Assembly: GCF_025960985.1 (NCBI RefSeq)
Contig: NZ_JAOQMX010000003.1
Span: 62,001-126,000, forward strand
Direction of reading: 5' to 3'
From: Flavobacterium psychraerolatum
Lineage (GTDB): Bacteria; Bacteroidota; Bacteroidia; Flavobacteriales; Flavobacteriaceae
Length of the DNA: 64,000 nt
Shown: positions 1 through 8,098 of the stretch, piece after piece
Position numbering within the stretch: position 1 is the stretch's first letter
How the letters are laid out: every line of letters starts with the position of its first letter
Made by a program: the position numbers and the translations under genes
Notes under the pieces: model-generated
Told to the model about the DNA's origin: nothing
Databases searched by the model: none
The model's input: only the letters and a program-made list of their open reading frames with translations

Positions 1-44
1 ATTGTTAAATTAGTTAATTTAATTTGGTGAGGTGTATTCAAAAT

Positions 45-323
45 CTATTCTGTTGGTTTTTTACGCTCTGGCTTAGGCGCTTTTTTCAATTCATCCAGAC
101 TCAAGAAACCATCTTTATCCGTATCAATCTTTGTGAAGTCATCCTTCAACGGACCTTTTACCTCTGCTTTAGATAATTTACCATCTTTATCAGCATCCAT
201 TTTTTTTATAGCTTCTTCAGCAGTTGGTAGTTTTTGCCCCCCTTGCCCGCCTTGTGGTTGCGCAAAAAGTGAAACTGATCCAGAAAACAACATAACAGTT
301 AAAATAATTTTTATACTTTTCAT
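45..323 (-). CDS. secreted EF-hand protein
   Basis: A 92-residue protein with an N-terminal signal peptide (about residues 1-21, ending SLFAQ) and two canonical EF-hand calcium loops: D43-x-D45-x-D47-G with E54, and D67-x-D69-x-D71-G with E78. A Gly/Gln-rich linker precedes the first loop and the tail is Lys/Pro-rich. Two paired EF hands in so short a chain suggest a small exported calcium-binding protein. It lies 3' of the CotH-family gene on the same strand, about 240 bp away and separated from it by a strong hairpin, so co-transcription is uncertain. Only the EF hands are certain; the partner and role are unknown. Confidence 0.85.
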   Translation of the reverse strand: MKSIKIILTVMLFSGSVSLFAQPQGGQGGQKLPTAEEAIKKMDADKDGKLSKAEVKGPLKDDFTKIDTDKDGFLSLDELKKAPKPERKKPTE

Positions 324-501
324 AGTCTATTTTTTTTAAAATTGTTTAGATAAACAAAGGTGAGGTTATTTTTAAGGTGCTTTTTGTACTTTCAGTGAAT
401 GACCAATAGTTATCAGTGTAAAGGTCAAAATTCCTAAATATGTCTCAAACCTAAGAAATAACTGAAATAATGCCATAAGAGGATTAACTACTTCATAAAT
501 G

Positions 502-531
502 AGAGCCTAAGTTTTCCAAAACTTAGGCTCT
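502..531 (-). terminator. intrinsic terminator after the CotH gene
   Basis: Perfect 14-bp inverted repeat (502-515 and 518-531) with a 2-nt loop, starting AGAGCCTAAG. It lies 33 bp beyond the stop codon of the CotH gene on the minus strand and would stop that transcript before the EF-hand gene. Confidence 0.7.
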
Positions 532-564
532 TTACATGATTATAAAACAGATGTTCTACAATAA

Positions 565-1959
565 TTATTTAAGATAAGCATTTACCGCTGTAGTACGTGC
601 AGTAACGTGAGCGCTTAAAGCATCTATCGCTGTTTGAAAATCAGAAGTACTATTTAAAAATGTATAACCCTTTACCTCTTTTATAGCATATGGCTTCACG
701 AGCGCTCCATAAGCTGCGTATTTAGCTTTCATGGTGGTTTCATTAAAAGCATTGTCAATAACACTTTTTACATAAGTATCATATTTGGTCTTATACGTTG
801 CATCATTATATAAATACCCGATCATTGGCCACGAAGCTGTATTTAATCCAGAAAAATTTAAAGCATAAGCACCGCCTTGGTTTCCTGTTTGTAGCGCTTC
901 ATTGTTGTCCCATGGTATCCAAGATAGTTTTTTGGTATCGGGATTGTTGTATAGAAAATAATTATGCGTCATTCTACCATAGGTATCCCAGTTTTGAATA
1001 ACGGTGTTGACAGCTAAATATTTCAAGAAAGTATCTGTATCAAATACCGACTCTAGATTGGTTCTCCAAGCGGCAGCATCTGTTGTTCTATTACTAGCAT
1101 GCAAGGCAGTGAATAGATTTTTGATATCAGTGTAATCAGCAGCGTCTTCATTGGTTTTTTTAACAAAAACAGATTCTGTGAAACTCCCATTACTAAAACT
1201 TGCCCCAGTACCATCTGGCTTGTATAAATTACCATCGTTGTTCGAGAACTCATCAATCAATGTATCGTCAACCTCTTCTACCAAAGTATATACTCCAAAA
1301 TAAGTAGGACCATCACCATGATCTACATATACCTCGTAAATTGCAGCATGTGAACTTATAACCCCAGACGCTCTAAAAATATCGGTAGCCACTTTTTCGC
1401 GCAACATAGACTTGTCATTGTAATTATTTTTTAGACTTAATTTCTTGAAACCATAAAAACGTTGGTTATCAATTTGAGGATACGTGTCTTCATATTCGTC
1501 GAAATCCAATTTAAACGACAACTTTAAATTTCCGCTAGACCAAGTAGATTGCAAACTGGAATTTCCTTTGAATCGCACGCCTACACGATACCATTCTTTG
1601 CCTTTGTAAAAAAACTCAGCAGGAACCATTATAGGATCTTCATCTGACGATACAAGTCCAGGACCTCCAGAACTTTTACCAAAAGTACCGTAAGTAGCTG
1701 TCATATCGGCTAGCATTTTTTTCCAACGTGTACTCGTTATCACAATATCCAATCGCTTTACCGAATTGTCATCAAAAATCTCGGCAAAATTTGGATCTAC
1801 TTTCTTACTATGTGTTTCTGTAGTCCAATCTGGAATGTCAAATACAGTGTCATCAACTTCTACTTCTGCCACTTCACCTACAACTGCATCCTCTTTTGAG
1901 CAAGATGACACAAAGAATAGCTGCATTGTTAAGACTAATAGGATACTTATTTTTTTCAT
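565..1959 (-). CDS. CotH kinase family lipoprotein
   Basis: About 464 residues from the ATG at 1957-1959. An upstream in-frame ATG would add 11 residues, but the later start puts a lipoprotein signal at the N-terminus (MKKISILL..., lipobox FVSSC followed by SKED). The body carries CotH-family features: a segment with KKLSLKNNYND followed by SMLREKVA, the FGVYTLVEEVD strand, GNLYKPDG, and the catalytic-region motifs NWDTYGRMTHNYFLY and WIPWDNNEAL with conserved acidic residues. CotH proteins are atypical secreted protein kinases; in Bacteroidota many are surface lipoproteins of unknown substrate. It is divergent from the LytS/LytTR pair starting at 2147, which may control it. The family is secure; the function here is not. 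Confidence 0.85.
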   Translation of the reverse strand: MKKISILLVLTMQLFFVSSCSKEDAVVGEVAEVEVDDTVFDIPDWTTETHSKKVDPNFAEIFDDNSVKRLDIVITSTRWKKMLADMTATYGTFGKSSGGPGLVSSDEDPIMVPAEFFYKGKEWYRVGVRFKGNSSLQSTWSSGNLKLSFKLDFDEYEDTYPQIDNQRFYGFKKLSLKNNYNDKSMLREKVATDIFRASGVISSHAAIYEVYVDHGDGPTYFGVYTLVEEVDDTLIDEFSNNDGNLYKPDGTGASFSNGSFTESVFVKKTNEDAADYTDIKNLFTALHASNRTTDAAAWRTNLESVFDTDTFLKYLAVNTVIQNWDTYGRMTHNYFLYNNPDTKKLSWIPWDNNEALQTGNQGGAYALNFSGLNTASWPMIGYLYNDATYKTKYDTYVKSVIDNAFNETTMKAKYAAYGALVKPYAIKEVKGYTFLNSTSDFQTAIDALSAHVTARTTAVNAYLK

Positions 1960-2146
1960 AGTTCTGGTTTTTGAAGTTACTATTGAGGACAAATTTCGTA
2001 AAACAATTTTAGCATGAAATTTTTATTCAACCAATAACCCAAACTAATCGGTAAACATTGTATTACAATCAGTAAATGTTTAATTTCAGCCTATTAATTG
2101 TCCCATTTTCAAAAAAGGATTCATTTTTATTTTATTTATTTGTACT

Positions 2147-3223
2147 ATGACAAAATTGAATAGAACTCTTTTCCAGATTTTTTTGTGGGCAGCCATTTGG
2201 ATCATCCTTGGGCTTAACCAGCGAGAAATCATGCATTTTTTTAGCGAAAATTGGTTAGCCTACTTACTGCAAGCAGTACTAATTGTTATACTTACTTACC
2301 AACTTGCTCCAAAATTTCTATTCAAAAAGAAGCACCTTGCTTTCACCTTCATATCGCTAGGAGCTTTAATTATTTCAGCATTTATATCTACTAGTGTTAT
2401 GAACCCTCACAATGATGGTAGAATGCGACGTCAAAGACCAGAAATGGAGCTACCTCCTCCTCCTCCAGGCGAAGGCCCAGAGAGAGGTAACTTACGTGGC
2501 TCACAGCAAAACAGTTTACCACCCCCTGTGTTGATTAACTTTTTGATGCTAAGTGTTTCCTATATTTTGGCTATTTTTTTAGAAACTTTTTCTTTTGCAC
2601 AAAAAAAAGAAGAAGACTTAATGTTGAGTAAAACTGAAAATATCGAAAACGAACTGAAGTTTTTAAAATCTCAGATCAATCCACATTTTCTATTCAACTC
2701 TCTCAATAATATTTATTCGCTCTCCATGATTGATTCGAATAAAGCACAGCAGAGCATCCTGTACCTGTCAGACATGCTTCGTTATGTTTTGTACGAATGC
2801 GAAAAGCCTATGGTTATTATCGAAAAAGAAGTAACTTATATTAAAGATTTTATTCAGTTATTTTTATTGAAAAGCAGTAAACAATATCCAGTTGAAACGA
2901 AGTTTTCTATCGAAAATAAAGGCCTACAGATTGCGCCTATGCTTCTAATACCTTTTATCGAAAATGCCTTCAAACACAGTAATATCGAAAACATTGAAGA
3001 AGCATTTATAAAAATCTGTATCCATTCATCCGGCTCAACCATTCTCTTTAGTGTTGAAAATACGTTTAGAAAAGGCCCGAAAGTTCAAGATGCCGTTGGA
3101 GGAATTGGGATACAAAATGTAAAAAAACGTTTAAACTTATTATATCCAGACAAGCATACCTTAGCCATTTCAGAAATTAATAGTACTTTTAAAGTTGAAC
3201 TAAAAATTAACACTAATGCTTAA
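2147..3223 (+). CDS. LytS/YehU-type sensor histidine kinase
   Basis: A 358-residue membrane kinase. Four hydrophobic segments (roughly residues 8-25, 37-55, 65-85 and 130-150) surround a Pro-rich stretch (PPPPPGEGPERG) between the third and fourth. The His_kinase (PF06580) core has phospho-acceptor H180 in SQINPHFLFNSLNNIYSL, an N-box (LIPFIENAFKHS) and a G-box (GGIGIQNVKKRL). It overlaps the next gene by 8 bp, so the two are translationally coupled and form one kinase/LytTR pair. The divergent CotH gene is a candidate target by position only. The signal sensed cannot be told from sequence. Confidence 0.9.
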   Translation: MTKLNRTLFQIFLWAAIWIILGLNQREIMHFFSENWLAYLLQAVLIVILTYQLAPKFLFKKKHLAFTFISLGALIISAFISTSVMNPHNDGRMRRQRPEMELPPPPPGEGPERGNLRGSQQNSLPPPVLINFLMLSVSYILAIFLETFSFAQKKEEDLMLSKTENIENELKFLKSQINPHFLFNSLNNIYSLSMIDSNKAQQSILYLSDMLRYVLYECEKPMVIIEKEVTYIKDFIQLFLLKSSKQYPVETKFSIENKGLQIAPMLLIPFIENAFKHSNIENIEEAFIKICIHSSGSTILFSVENTFRKGPKVQDAVGGIGIQNVKKRLNLLYPDKHTLAISEINSTFKVELKINTNA

Positions 3224-3884
3224 ATGTATCGTTATTGATGACGAAGAACTGGCTCGAAAATTAATTGAAAGCTATATCGAAAAATTAGATTTTTTGACTG
3301 TTGCAGGTTCGTTCGAAAATCCTTTGGAAGCTATTAATCTTCTTAAAAAAGAAACTATTGATGTCGTTTTTTTAGATATTCAAATGCCTCAAATTAAAGG
3401 AACTGACTTTGCGAAATTGATTCCGTCCACTACCAAAATTATATTTACAACTGCATATTCTGATTATGCTATCGAAGGATTTGAACTAAGTGCGACTGAC
3501 TACTTATTAAAACCTATTAGTTTTGATCGATTTTTGAAAGCGGTCCAAAAAATTAATACCCCAAATAATTCACTACAAGATAGCATCACCGTAAAATCGG
3601 GTTATGATTTATTCAAATTAAAATACGCCGACATTACCCATATCGAAAGTGATAGCGAATACGCTGTTTTTTATACTGCCGACAAAAAAGTAATGAGTTT
3701 ACAGTCGTTAAAATCGTTAGAAAAAATATTAGACCCATCACTATTTATTAGAGTCCACCGCTCCTTTATCGTTAACAAAACCAAAGTTACCAGCCTAAAA
3801 AGTAGGGATTTATTTTTGGGAACTATTCAAATTCCGGTGAGCGATAGTTATTATGAAATGGTGAAAAAGGAGTTGTTTTCATAA
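3216..3884 (+). CDS. LytTR-family response regulator
   Basis: 222 residues: an N-terminal receiver domain (acidic pair D8-D9, phospho-acceptor D54 in VVFLDIQMP, conserved K99 in LLKPIS) followed by a C-terminal LytTR DNA-binding domain (FIRVHRSFIVN and the ISVS-like end). It overlaps the upstream histidine kinase by 8 bp and is its obvious partner. LytTR regulators usually bind direct repeats near their targets; I could not assign a site. Length is normal for the family. Confidence 0.92.
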   Translation: MLKCIVIDDEELARKLIESYIEKLDFLTVAGSFENPLEAINLLKKETIDVVFLDIQMPQIKGTDFAKLIPSTTKIIFTTAYSDYAIEGFELSATDYLLKPISFDRFLKAVQKINTPNNSLQDSITVKSGYDLFKLKYADITHIESDSEYAVFYTADKKVMSLQSLKSLEKILDPSLFIRVHRSFIVNKTKVTSLKSRDLFLGTIQIPVSDSYYEMVKKELFS

Positions 3885-3924
3885 AGCCGATCAAAAGAAC
3901 ATAAATAGAAATACAATCTTAAAT

Positions 3925-4005
3925 CCTAGCCCCGATAGAAACGGAAATCCTTGTGGGGGCTGGCATTTTGCCGCCACAAGATTGTAGTGAATAGCGGGAA
4001 CAGTC
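3925..4005. repeat. GATAGAA/ATAGC intergenic repeat, copy 1
   Basis: A G+C-rich block in an AT-rich gap between convergent genes. It contains GATAGAA (3934-3940), a hairpin (CTTGTGGGGGC 3950-3960 against GCCGCCACAAG 3970-3980, one mismatch) and TAGTGAATAGCGGGA (3985-3999). The GATAGAA ... ATAGC frame recurs with a different internal hairpin at 25471-25504. I recall similar sequences from other Flavobacterium intergenic regions; no function is known to me. Confidence 0.5.
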
Positions 4006-4044
4006 GTTATTGATAGCACAACTATTCTGCTTCTAATAAAAAAC

Positions 4045-4079
4045 AAAAAAACTGTCAACCTTGCGATTGACAGCTTTTT
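4045..4079 (-). terminator. intrinsic terminator after leuB
   Basis: Inverted repeat CTGTCAA/TTGACAG flanked by A-run and T-run (4045-4079), 21 bp beyond the leuB stop on the minus strand. The poly-A/poly-T edges make it potentially bidirectional, also serving the plus-strand LytTR gene. Confidence 0.75.
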
Positions 4080-4100
4080 GAATAGTATATATTTCGAATA

Positions 4101-5156
4101 TTAGATATTAGCTGCTAACCAATCTCCAACTTCTTTCGTTCCGTGTGCTTTTCCACCATCTGCAAGGTCTTCAGTAACGATTCCTGCTTCTAGTGCTTTG
4201 TTTACTGCATCTCTCATAGCTTGACCTTCTTCCATCAATCCGAAGTTTTCGAACATCATAGCAGCCGATAAAACTGTAGCCATTGGGTTTGCAATGTTTA
4301 ATCCAGTTGCTTGTGGATAAGAACCGTGAATTGGCTCAAATAAAGCTATTTTGTCTCCCATAGATGCAGATGGCATTAATCCCATAGATCCAGAGATTAC
4401 CGAAGCTTCATCTGTAAGGATATCTCCAAATAAGTTCTCCGTAATTAATACATCATACGAGTTTGGCCATTGTACCAAACGCATTGCTACAGCATCAACA
4501 AATTCGTAAGAAACAGTCACTTCTGGATAATCTTTTTCCATAGCTTGTACTGTTTCTCTCCACAAACGAGATGTTTCAAGTACGTTTGCTTTGTCTACAC
4601 AACATAATTTTTTTGAACGAGTCATTGCCAATTCAAAACCTTTTTTAGCCAAACGTTGTACTTCGTGTCTCGTGTAAACACAATTGTCAAAAGCCGTTTC
4701 ACCATCATCTCTTCTTCCTTTTTCACCAAAGTAAATACCACCTGTTAACTCTCTTAAGAAAACCAAGTCAGTACCTTCGATACGTTCTCTTTTTAAAGGA
4801 GATTTATCCAACAAAGAAGGGAATGTAAATGTAGGACGTACATTAGCAAACAAACCTAATTTTTTACGCATCAACAACAATCCTTGCTCTGGACGAACTG
4901 GCGCAGTAGGATCATTATCGTATTTTGGGTGCCCAATAGCTCCAAAAAGAACTGCATCAGAATTTAAACATATCTCATGAGTCTCATCAGGATAAGGAAC
5001 ACCAACAGCATCAATAGCGCAAGCTCCTGTAAGTGCTGGTGTCCATGTGATTTCGTGTCCAAATTTTTTCGCAATTGCATCAGATACTTTTACTGCTTGA
5101 TCAATTACTTCTGGTCCGATTCCGTCCCCTGCTAAAAGTGCGATATTTAATTTCAT
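4101..5156 (-). CDS. leuB: 3-isopropylmalate dehydrogenase
   Basis: 351 residues, the usual length. It oxidatively decarboxylates 3-isopropylmalate to 2-oxoisocaproate with NAD+, the third specific step of leucine synthesis, in the cytoplasm. Visible hallmarks are GDGIGPEV at the N-terminus, LTGGIYFGEKGRR (substrate loop), the lysine/aspartate region VDKANVLETSRLWR and FGDILTDEAS, and the NAD-binding HGSYPQATGLNIANP. It is the last leu gene on the minus strand. The 163-bp gap upstream of it is filled by an 8-bp-unit repeat array rather than a visible promoter. Confidence 0.96.
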   Translation of the reverse strand: MKLNIALLAGDGIGPEVIDQAVKVSDAIAKKFGHEITWTPALTGACAIDAVGVPYPDETHEICLNSDAVLFGAIGHPKYDNDPTAPVRPEQGLLLMRKKLGLFANVRPTFTFPSLLDKSPLKRERIEGTDLVFLRELTGGIYFGEKGRRDDGETAFDNCVYTRHEVQRLAKKGFELAMTRSKKLCCVDKANVLETSRLWRETVQAMEKDYPEVTVSYEFVDAVAMRLVQWPNSYDVLITENLFGDILTDEASVISGSMGLMPSASMGDKIALFEPIHGSYPQATGLNIANPMATVLSAAMMFENFGLMEEGQAMRDAVNKALEAGIVTEDLADGGKAHGTKEVGDWLAANI

Positions 5157-5174
5157 CTATTTTATATTTATAAG

Positions 5175-5313
5175 TTTCTAAGATTCTGAGTTTCTAAGTT
5201 TCTAAGTTTTTACAACTTTATAGCTTAGTATATTACGGTTCCAAATCTCTAAGTTTCTGAGTTTCTAAGTCTTTTTAAAATCTTAGAAACTTAGTCGCTT
5301 AGCAACTTAGCAC
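5175..5313. repeat. 8-bp-unit arrays (TTTCTAAG), forward-forward-inverted
   Basis: The leuA-leuB junction is built of an 8-bp unit. 5175-5206 holds four tandem forward units (TTTCTAAG, ATTCTGAG, TTTCTAAG, TTTCTAAG); 5246-5269 holds three more (TCTCTAAG, TTTCTGAG, TTTCTAAG); 5282-5313 holds four inverted units (CTTAGAAA, CTTAGTCG, CTTAGCAA, CTTAGCAC). The second and third arrays can pair into a long imperfect hairpin in the mRNA. The layout matches the arrays around the GxxExxY gene (7581-8087), with a different unit and no gene inside. Confidence 0.8.
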
Positions 5314-5319
5314 TTCTTT

Positions 5320-6843
5320 TTAATTTGCGGCTACATTCAGCATTTTTTGAGTAGCGATAATCGCCGCTACAGTTTGATCTGAATCCAAACCACGTGTTTT
5401 ATATTCTTTTCCTTCGAATAGCCATGTAATAACAGTTTCACACAAAGCATCGGAACTACTTCCTGGAGGAATCCTCACTGCATAGTCAATTAACTTAGGT
5501 AATTCTATTTTTTTGCTTTTATAGATTTTCGCCAAAGCATTCATAAAAGCATCAAATTGGCCGTCCCCTTGAGCATGCTCTTCGATGACATGACCATCCA
5601 TTTTCATACATAAAGTCGTTGAGGGACGCATTCCTTTGGCATGAGATAATAAGTAGGATTCAAAAGTGATTTTTTCCTCATATGCATGACTTCCCAGAAC
5701 ATCCGAGATGATATAAGGTAAATCTTCTTTGGTAACGGTTTCTTTTTTATCCCCTAACTCAATAATTCGTTGAGTCACTAATTTTAAATCTTCATTATTA
5801 AGTTTCAAACCTAATTCTTGAAGATTTTTTTCAATGTTAGCTTTACCCGAAGTTTTTCCTAAAGCATACTGTCTTTTACGTCCAAAACGCTCAGGGAGTA
5901 AATCATTGAAATATAAGTTTTTCTTATTGTCACCATCAGCATGAATTCCTGCAGTTTGGGTAAAAACATTATCTCCAACAATTGGTTTATTGGCAGGGAT
6001 TCTATATCCTGTAAAAGCTTCTACTAATTTACTCACCGAGTACAAGGAAGTTTCTTTTACACCAATAGTAATCTCAGGCATAAAGTCGTTAATTACCGCT
6101 ACTGTACTTGCAAGTGGAGCATTTCCTGCTCTCTCACCCATTCCGTTTACAGTTACGTGCAACCCATGAATTCCTGCTTTAATGGCTTCCATTACATTTG
6201 ACACACTCAAATCATAATCATTATGTGCGTGGAAATCAAAATGAATATTTGGGTATTTTTGAGTGATGGTCGAAATAAATTCGAATGTATCCGATGGAAT
6301 TAAGACTCCTAAAGTATCTGGAAGCAAAATTCTTTTTACCGGTTGGGTACTAATGAAATCCAAATATTGGTACACATAATCAGGCGAATGATGCATTCCA
6401 TTACTCCAATCTTCAAGGTAAACATTGGTTGCAATACCGTTTTCGGCTGCCAAAGCAATGCTTTCGGCAATTTCGGCAAAATGCTGTTCTGGTGTTTTTT
6501 TCAATTGGTGTACCAAATGATTCAAAGATCCTTTGGTTAGCAAGTTTTGTACTTTGGCACCCGACTTTTTCATCCATTCGATTGAAAGTCCTTTGTCAAC
6601 AAATGTCAATACTTCGATTTTATCCGTAAATCCTTTTGTTTCTGCCCAAGACATAATGCCTTTTACGCCTTCAAATTCGCCTTCGCTCACACGAGCAGAA
6701 GCAATTTCGATACGATCAACCTTTAATTCTTCTAATAATAATTGGGCAATGGTTAGTTTTTCTGCAGCAGAAAAAGATACTCCGGAGGTTTGTTCACCAT
6801 CACGAAGCGTTGTATCCATTATTTCAATTTTTCTTCTCTCCAT
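5320..6843 (-). CDS. leuA: 2-isopropylmalate synthase family protein
   Basis: 507 residues with a HMGL-like TIM barrel (DTTLRDGEQ at residues 10-18; metal ligands in FDFHAHND near residue 205; GNAPLASTVA) and a C-terminal LeuA regulatory/dimer domain ending near RIPPGSSSDALCETVI. The family condenses acetyl-CoA with 2-oxoisovalerate (leucine) or pyruvate (citramalate). Its place between leuD and leuB points to isopropylmalate synthase, but the TSGVSFS variant after DGEQ is typical of a Bacteroidota subfamily and citramalate synthase cannot be excluded. A hairpin with a T-run lies between leuD and this gene, so it may have its own transcript. Confidence 0.88.
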   Translation of the reverse strand: MERRKIEIMDTTLRDGEQTSGVSFSAAEKLTIAQLLLEELKVDRIEIASARVSEGEFEGVKGIMSWAETKGFTDKIEVLTFVDKGLSIEWMKKSGAKVQNLLTKGSLNHLVHQLKKTPEQHFAEIAESIALAAENGIATNVYLEDWSNGMHHSPDYVYQYLDFISTQPVKRILLPDTLGVLIPSDTFEFISTITQKYPNIHFDFHAHNDYDLSVSNVMEAIKAGIHGLHVTVNGMGERAGNAPLASTVAVINDFMPEITIGVKETSLYSVSKLVEAFTGYRIPANKPIVGDNVFTQTAGIHADGDNKKNLYFNDLLPERFGRKRQYALGKTSGKANIEKNLQELGLKLNNEDLKLVTQRIIELGDKKETVTKEDLPYIISDVLGSHAYEEKITFESYLLSHAKGMRPSTTLCMKMDGHVIEEHAQGDGQFDAFMNALAKIYKSKKIELPKLIDYAVRIPPGSSSDALCETVITWLFEGKEYKTRGLDSDQTVAAIIATQKMLNVAAN

Positions 6844-6904
6844 TATCTATTAGATGCTAATACGATTTTGATGCTAAAAAGAAATAACATTATATATCGT
6901 AAAA

Positions 6905-6947
6905 GCAGTTACTAAACTCAATTGAATCAATCAAGCTTAGTAACTGC
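6905..6947 (-). terminator. hairpin in the leuD-leuA junction
   Basis: Perfect 11-bp inverted repeat (GCAGTTACTAA 6905-6915, TTAGTAACTGC 6937-6947). Read on the minus strand, the right arm is followed by TTTT, giving intrinsic-terminator form between leuD and leuA. It could end the leuC-leuD transcript or tune leuA-leuB expression. Confidence 0.5.
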
Positions 6948-6969
6948 GTATTTATTAATTATTTTTGAT

Positions 6970-7566
6970 TTAGTAAGGAAGCTTGTCAGCAAAAGCAACA
7001 ATGTCTTCTTTGATGTTTGCTAGATAATCGATATCATCAAAACCATTCAACATGTTGTTCTTTTTGTATCCATTGATATCAAAAGATTCTTTCTCACCTG
7101 TCGCTTTTATAGTAATCGTTTGCTCTGGCAAGTTGATTTCTAATTCTGTTTTAGGATCTGCTTCAATAGCTGCAAAGATTTTATCTGCAAATTCAGCACT
7201 AACTTGAACTGGCAAAACACCAATATTCAAACAGTTTCCTTTGAAGATATCAGCAAAGAAAGAAGAAACTACTGCACGGAATCCGTAATCGTACACTGCC
7301 CAAGCAGCGTGCTCACGAGAAGATCCTGAACCAAAGTTTTTTCCTCCAACTAGGATTTTCCCAGAGTAAGTAGCATCATTCAATACAAAATCTGCTTTTG
7401 GAGTATCGTCTCCATTGTATCTCCAGTCACGGAAAAGGTTATCACCAAATCCTTCACGTTTCGTAGCTTTCAAGAAACGAGCTGGAATGATTTGATCTGT
7501 ATCTACGTTTTCAATAGGTAGTGGCACTGCACTACTGGTAAGGATATTAAATTTATCGTATGCCAT
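6970..7566 (-). CDS. leuD: 3-isopropylmalate dehydratase small subunit
   Basis: 198 residues from the ATG at 7564-7566 (MAYDKFNIL). A longer frame adds nine residues, but part of that extension is 8-bp repeat DNA, so I reject it. It is the swivel-domain subunit that with LeuC isomerises 2- to 3-isopropylmalate. Hallmarks are [16 protein letters not shown] near the N-terminus, [14 protein letters not shown] (substrate loop) and [13 protein letters not shown]. LeuD normally follows leuC directly; here a 532-bp gap holding a repeat-flanked nuclease gene separates them. Confidence 0.95.
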   Translation of the reverse strand: MAYDKFNILTSSAVPLPIENVDTDQIIPARFLKATKREGFGDNLFRDWRYNGDDTPKADFVLNDATYSGKILVGGKNFGSGSSREHAAWAVYDYGFRAVVSSFFADIFKGNCLNIGVLPVQVSAEFADKIFAAIEADPKTELEINLPEQTITIKATGEKESFDINGYKKNNMLNGFDDIDYLANIKEDIVAFADKLPY

Positions 7567-7580
7567 TGTTATTGTTTTAC

Positions 7581-7649
7581 CGCAAAGGCGCAAAGGCGCA
7601 AATGCATTATTATTTTATATTTTATCGCAAAGGCACAAAGGCACAATGC
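7581..7649. repeat. CGCAAAGR 8-bp arrays, forward pair
   Basis: Two arrays of three 8-mers each: 7581-7604 (CGCAAAGG, CGCAAAGG, CGCAAATG) and 7626-7649 (CGCAAAGG, CACAAAGG, CACAATGC), separated by AT-rich spacer, each preceded by TTTTAYCG-like sequence. They lie between the nuclease stop codon and leuD. Confidence 0.85.
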
Positions 7650-7673
7650 TATATTATTTTAAGTTTTTGAAGA

Positions 7674-8060
7674 TTAATATTTATTTACAAATCTTCTAAA
7701 ACCACTTTTTATTAATGGAACATTAAAATTGATTAAAAATCCCATTCTTTTGTCTGCTAATTTCAAATATGAAATTATTTGTGCTTCATGAACAGGTAAA
7801 ATCGAACCAACCGACTTTAATTCAATTATTATTTGTTTTTCAACTAGAATATCAATTCGATATTCTTTTGACAAATTGAATCCCTTAAATTGTAAAGGAA
7901 TAGCAACTTGACATTCTGCTGAAATATTTCTCAACTGCAATTCTCTCAAAAGACACATTTCATATACGGACTCTAACAAACCTGGACCCATAATTTTATG
8001 AACCTCTAGACTAGCTAAAAATATTTCTTTTGCTAACTCTTCGTAACGGTATATTTCCAT
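7674..8060 (-). CDS. GxxExxY family PD-(D/E)XK nuclease-like protein
   Basis: 128 residues, the usual size for this family. The naming motif is G27-L-L-E30-S-V-Y33. A PD-(D/E)XK-type active site follows: D70 in YRIDILV and E80-x-K82 in IIIELKS, then the helix HEAQIISYLK with Q94. The fold predicts a metal-dependent DNA nuclease, but no activity is known to me for the family. It reads in the same direction as the leu genes, starts 4 bp from an inverted CGCAAAGA array, and is followed 26 bp later by two forward arrays. It has no link to leucine synthesis and looks like cargo of the cassette. Confidence 0.85.
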   Translation of the reverse strand: MEIYRYEELAKEIFLASLEVHKIMGPGLLESVYEMCLLRELQLRNISAECQVAIPLQFKGFNLSKEYRIDILVEKQIIIELKSVGSILPVHEAQIISYLKLADKRMGFLINFNVPLIKSGFRRFVNKY

Positions 8061-8063
8061 AAT

Positions 8064-8087
8064 TCCTTGCGTCTTTGCGTCTTTGCG
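8064..8087. repeat. CGCAAAGA 8-bp array, inverted copy
   Basis: Three 8-mers read on the plus strand as TCCTTGCG, TCTTTGCG, TCTTTGCG, the reverse complement of the 7581-7649 arrays. It sits between the leuC stop (8099) and the nuclease ATG (8060), so it forms the 5' untranslated region of the nuclease gene. Confidence 0.85.
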
Positions 8088-8098
8088 GTGAAAAAATA

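Larger units (their letters stand above)
7576..8095 (-). mobile_element. repeat-bounded GxxExxY nuclease cassette
   Basis: The leuC-leuD junction (7567-8098) is almost entirely one unit: two forward arrays of CGCAAAGR-type 8-mers (7581-7604 and 7626-7649), one small nuclease gene, and one inverted array (8064-8087). Outer edges are similar in inverse (TTTTACCGCAAAG at 7576; CTTTGCGGTG ending at 8090). No transposase is present. Its exact fit between two genes normally adjacent suggests insertion, but no target-site duplication is evident and mobility is inferred. Confidence 0.6.

Noticed and set aside
5175..5313. CRISPR array
   Set aside because: The unit is 8 bp and contiguous, with no unique spacers and no cas genes.
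7567..7593. Longer leuD start (MRLCGKTIT)
   Set aside because: The extension runs into the 8-bp repeat array; MAYDKFNIL fits LeuD.
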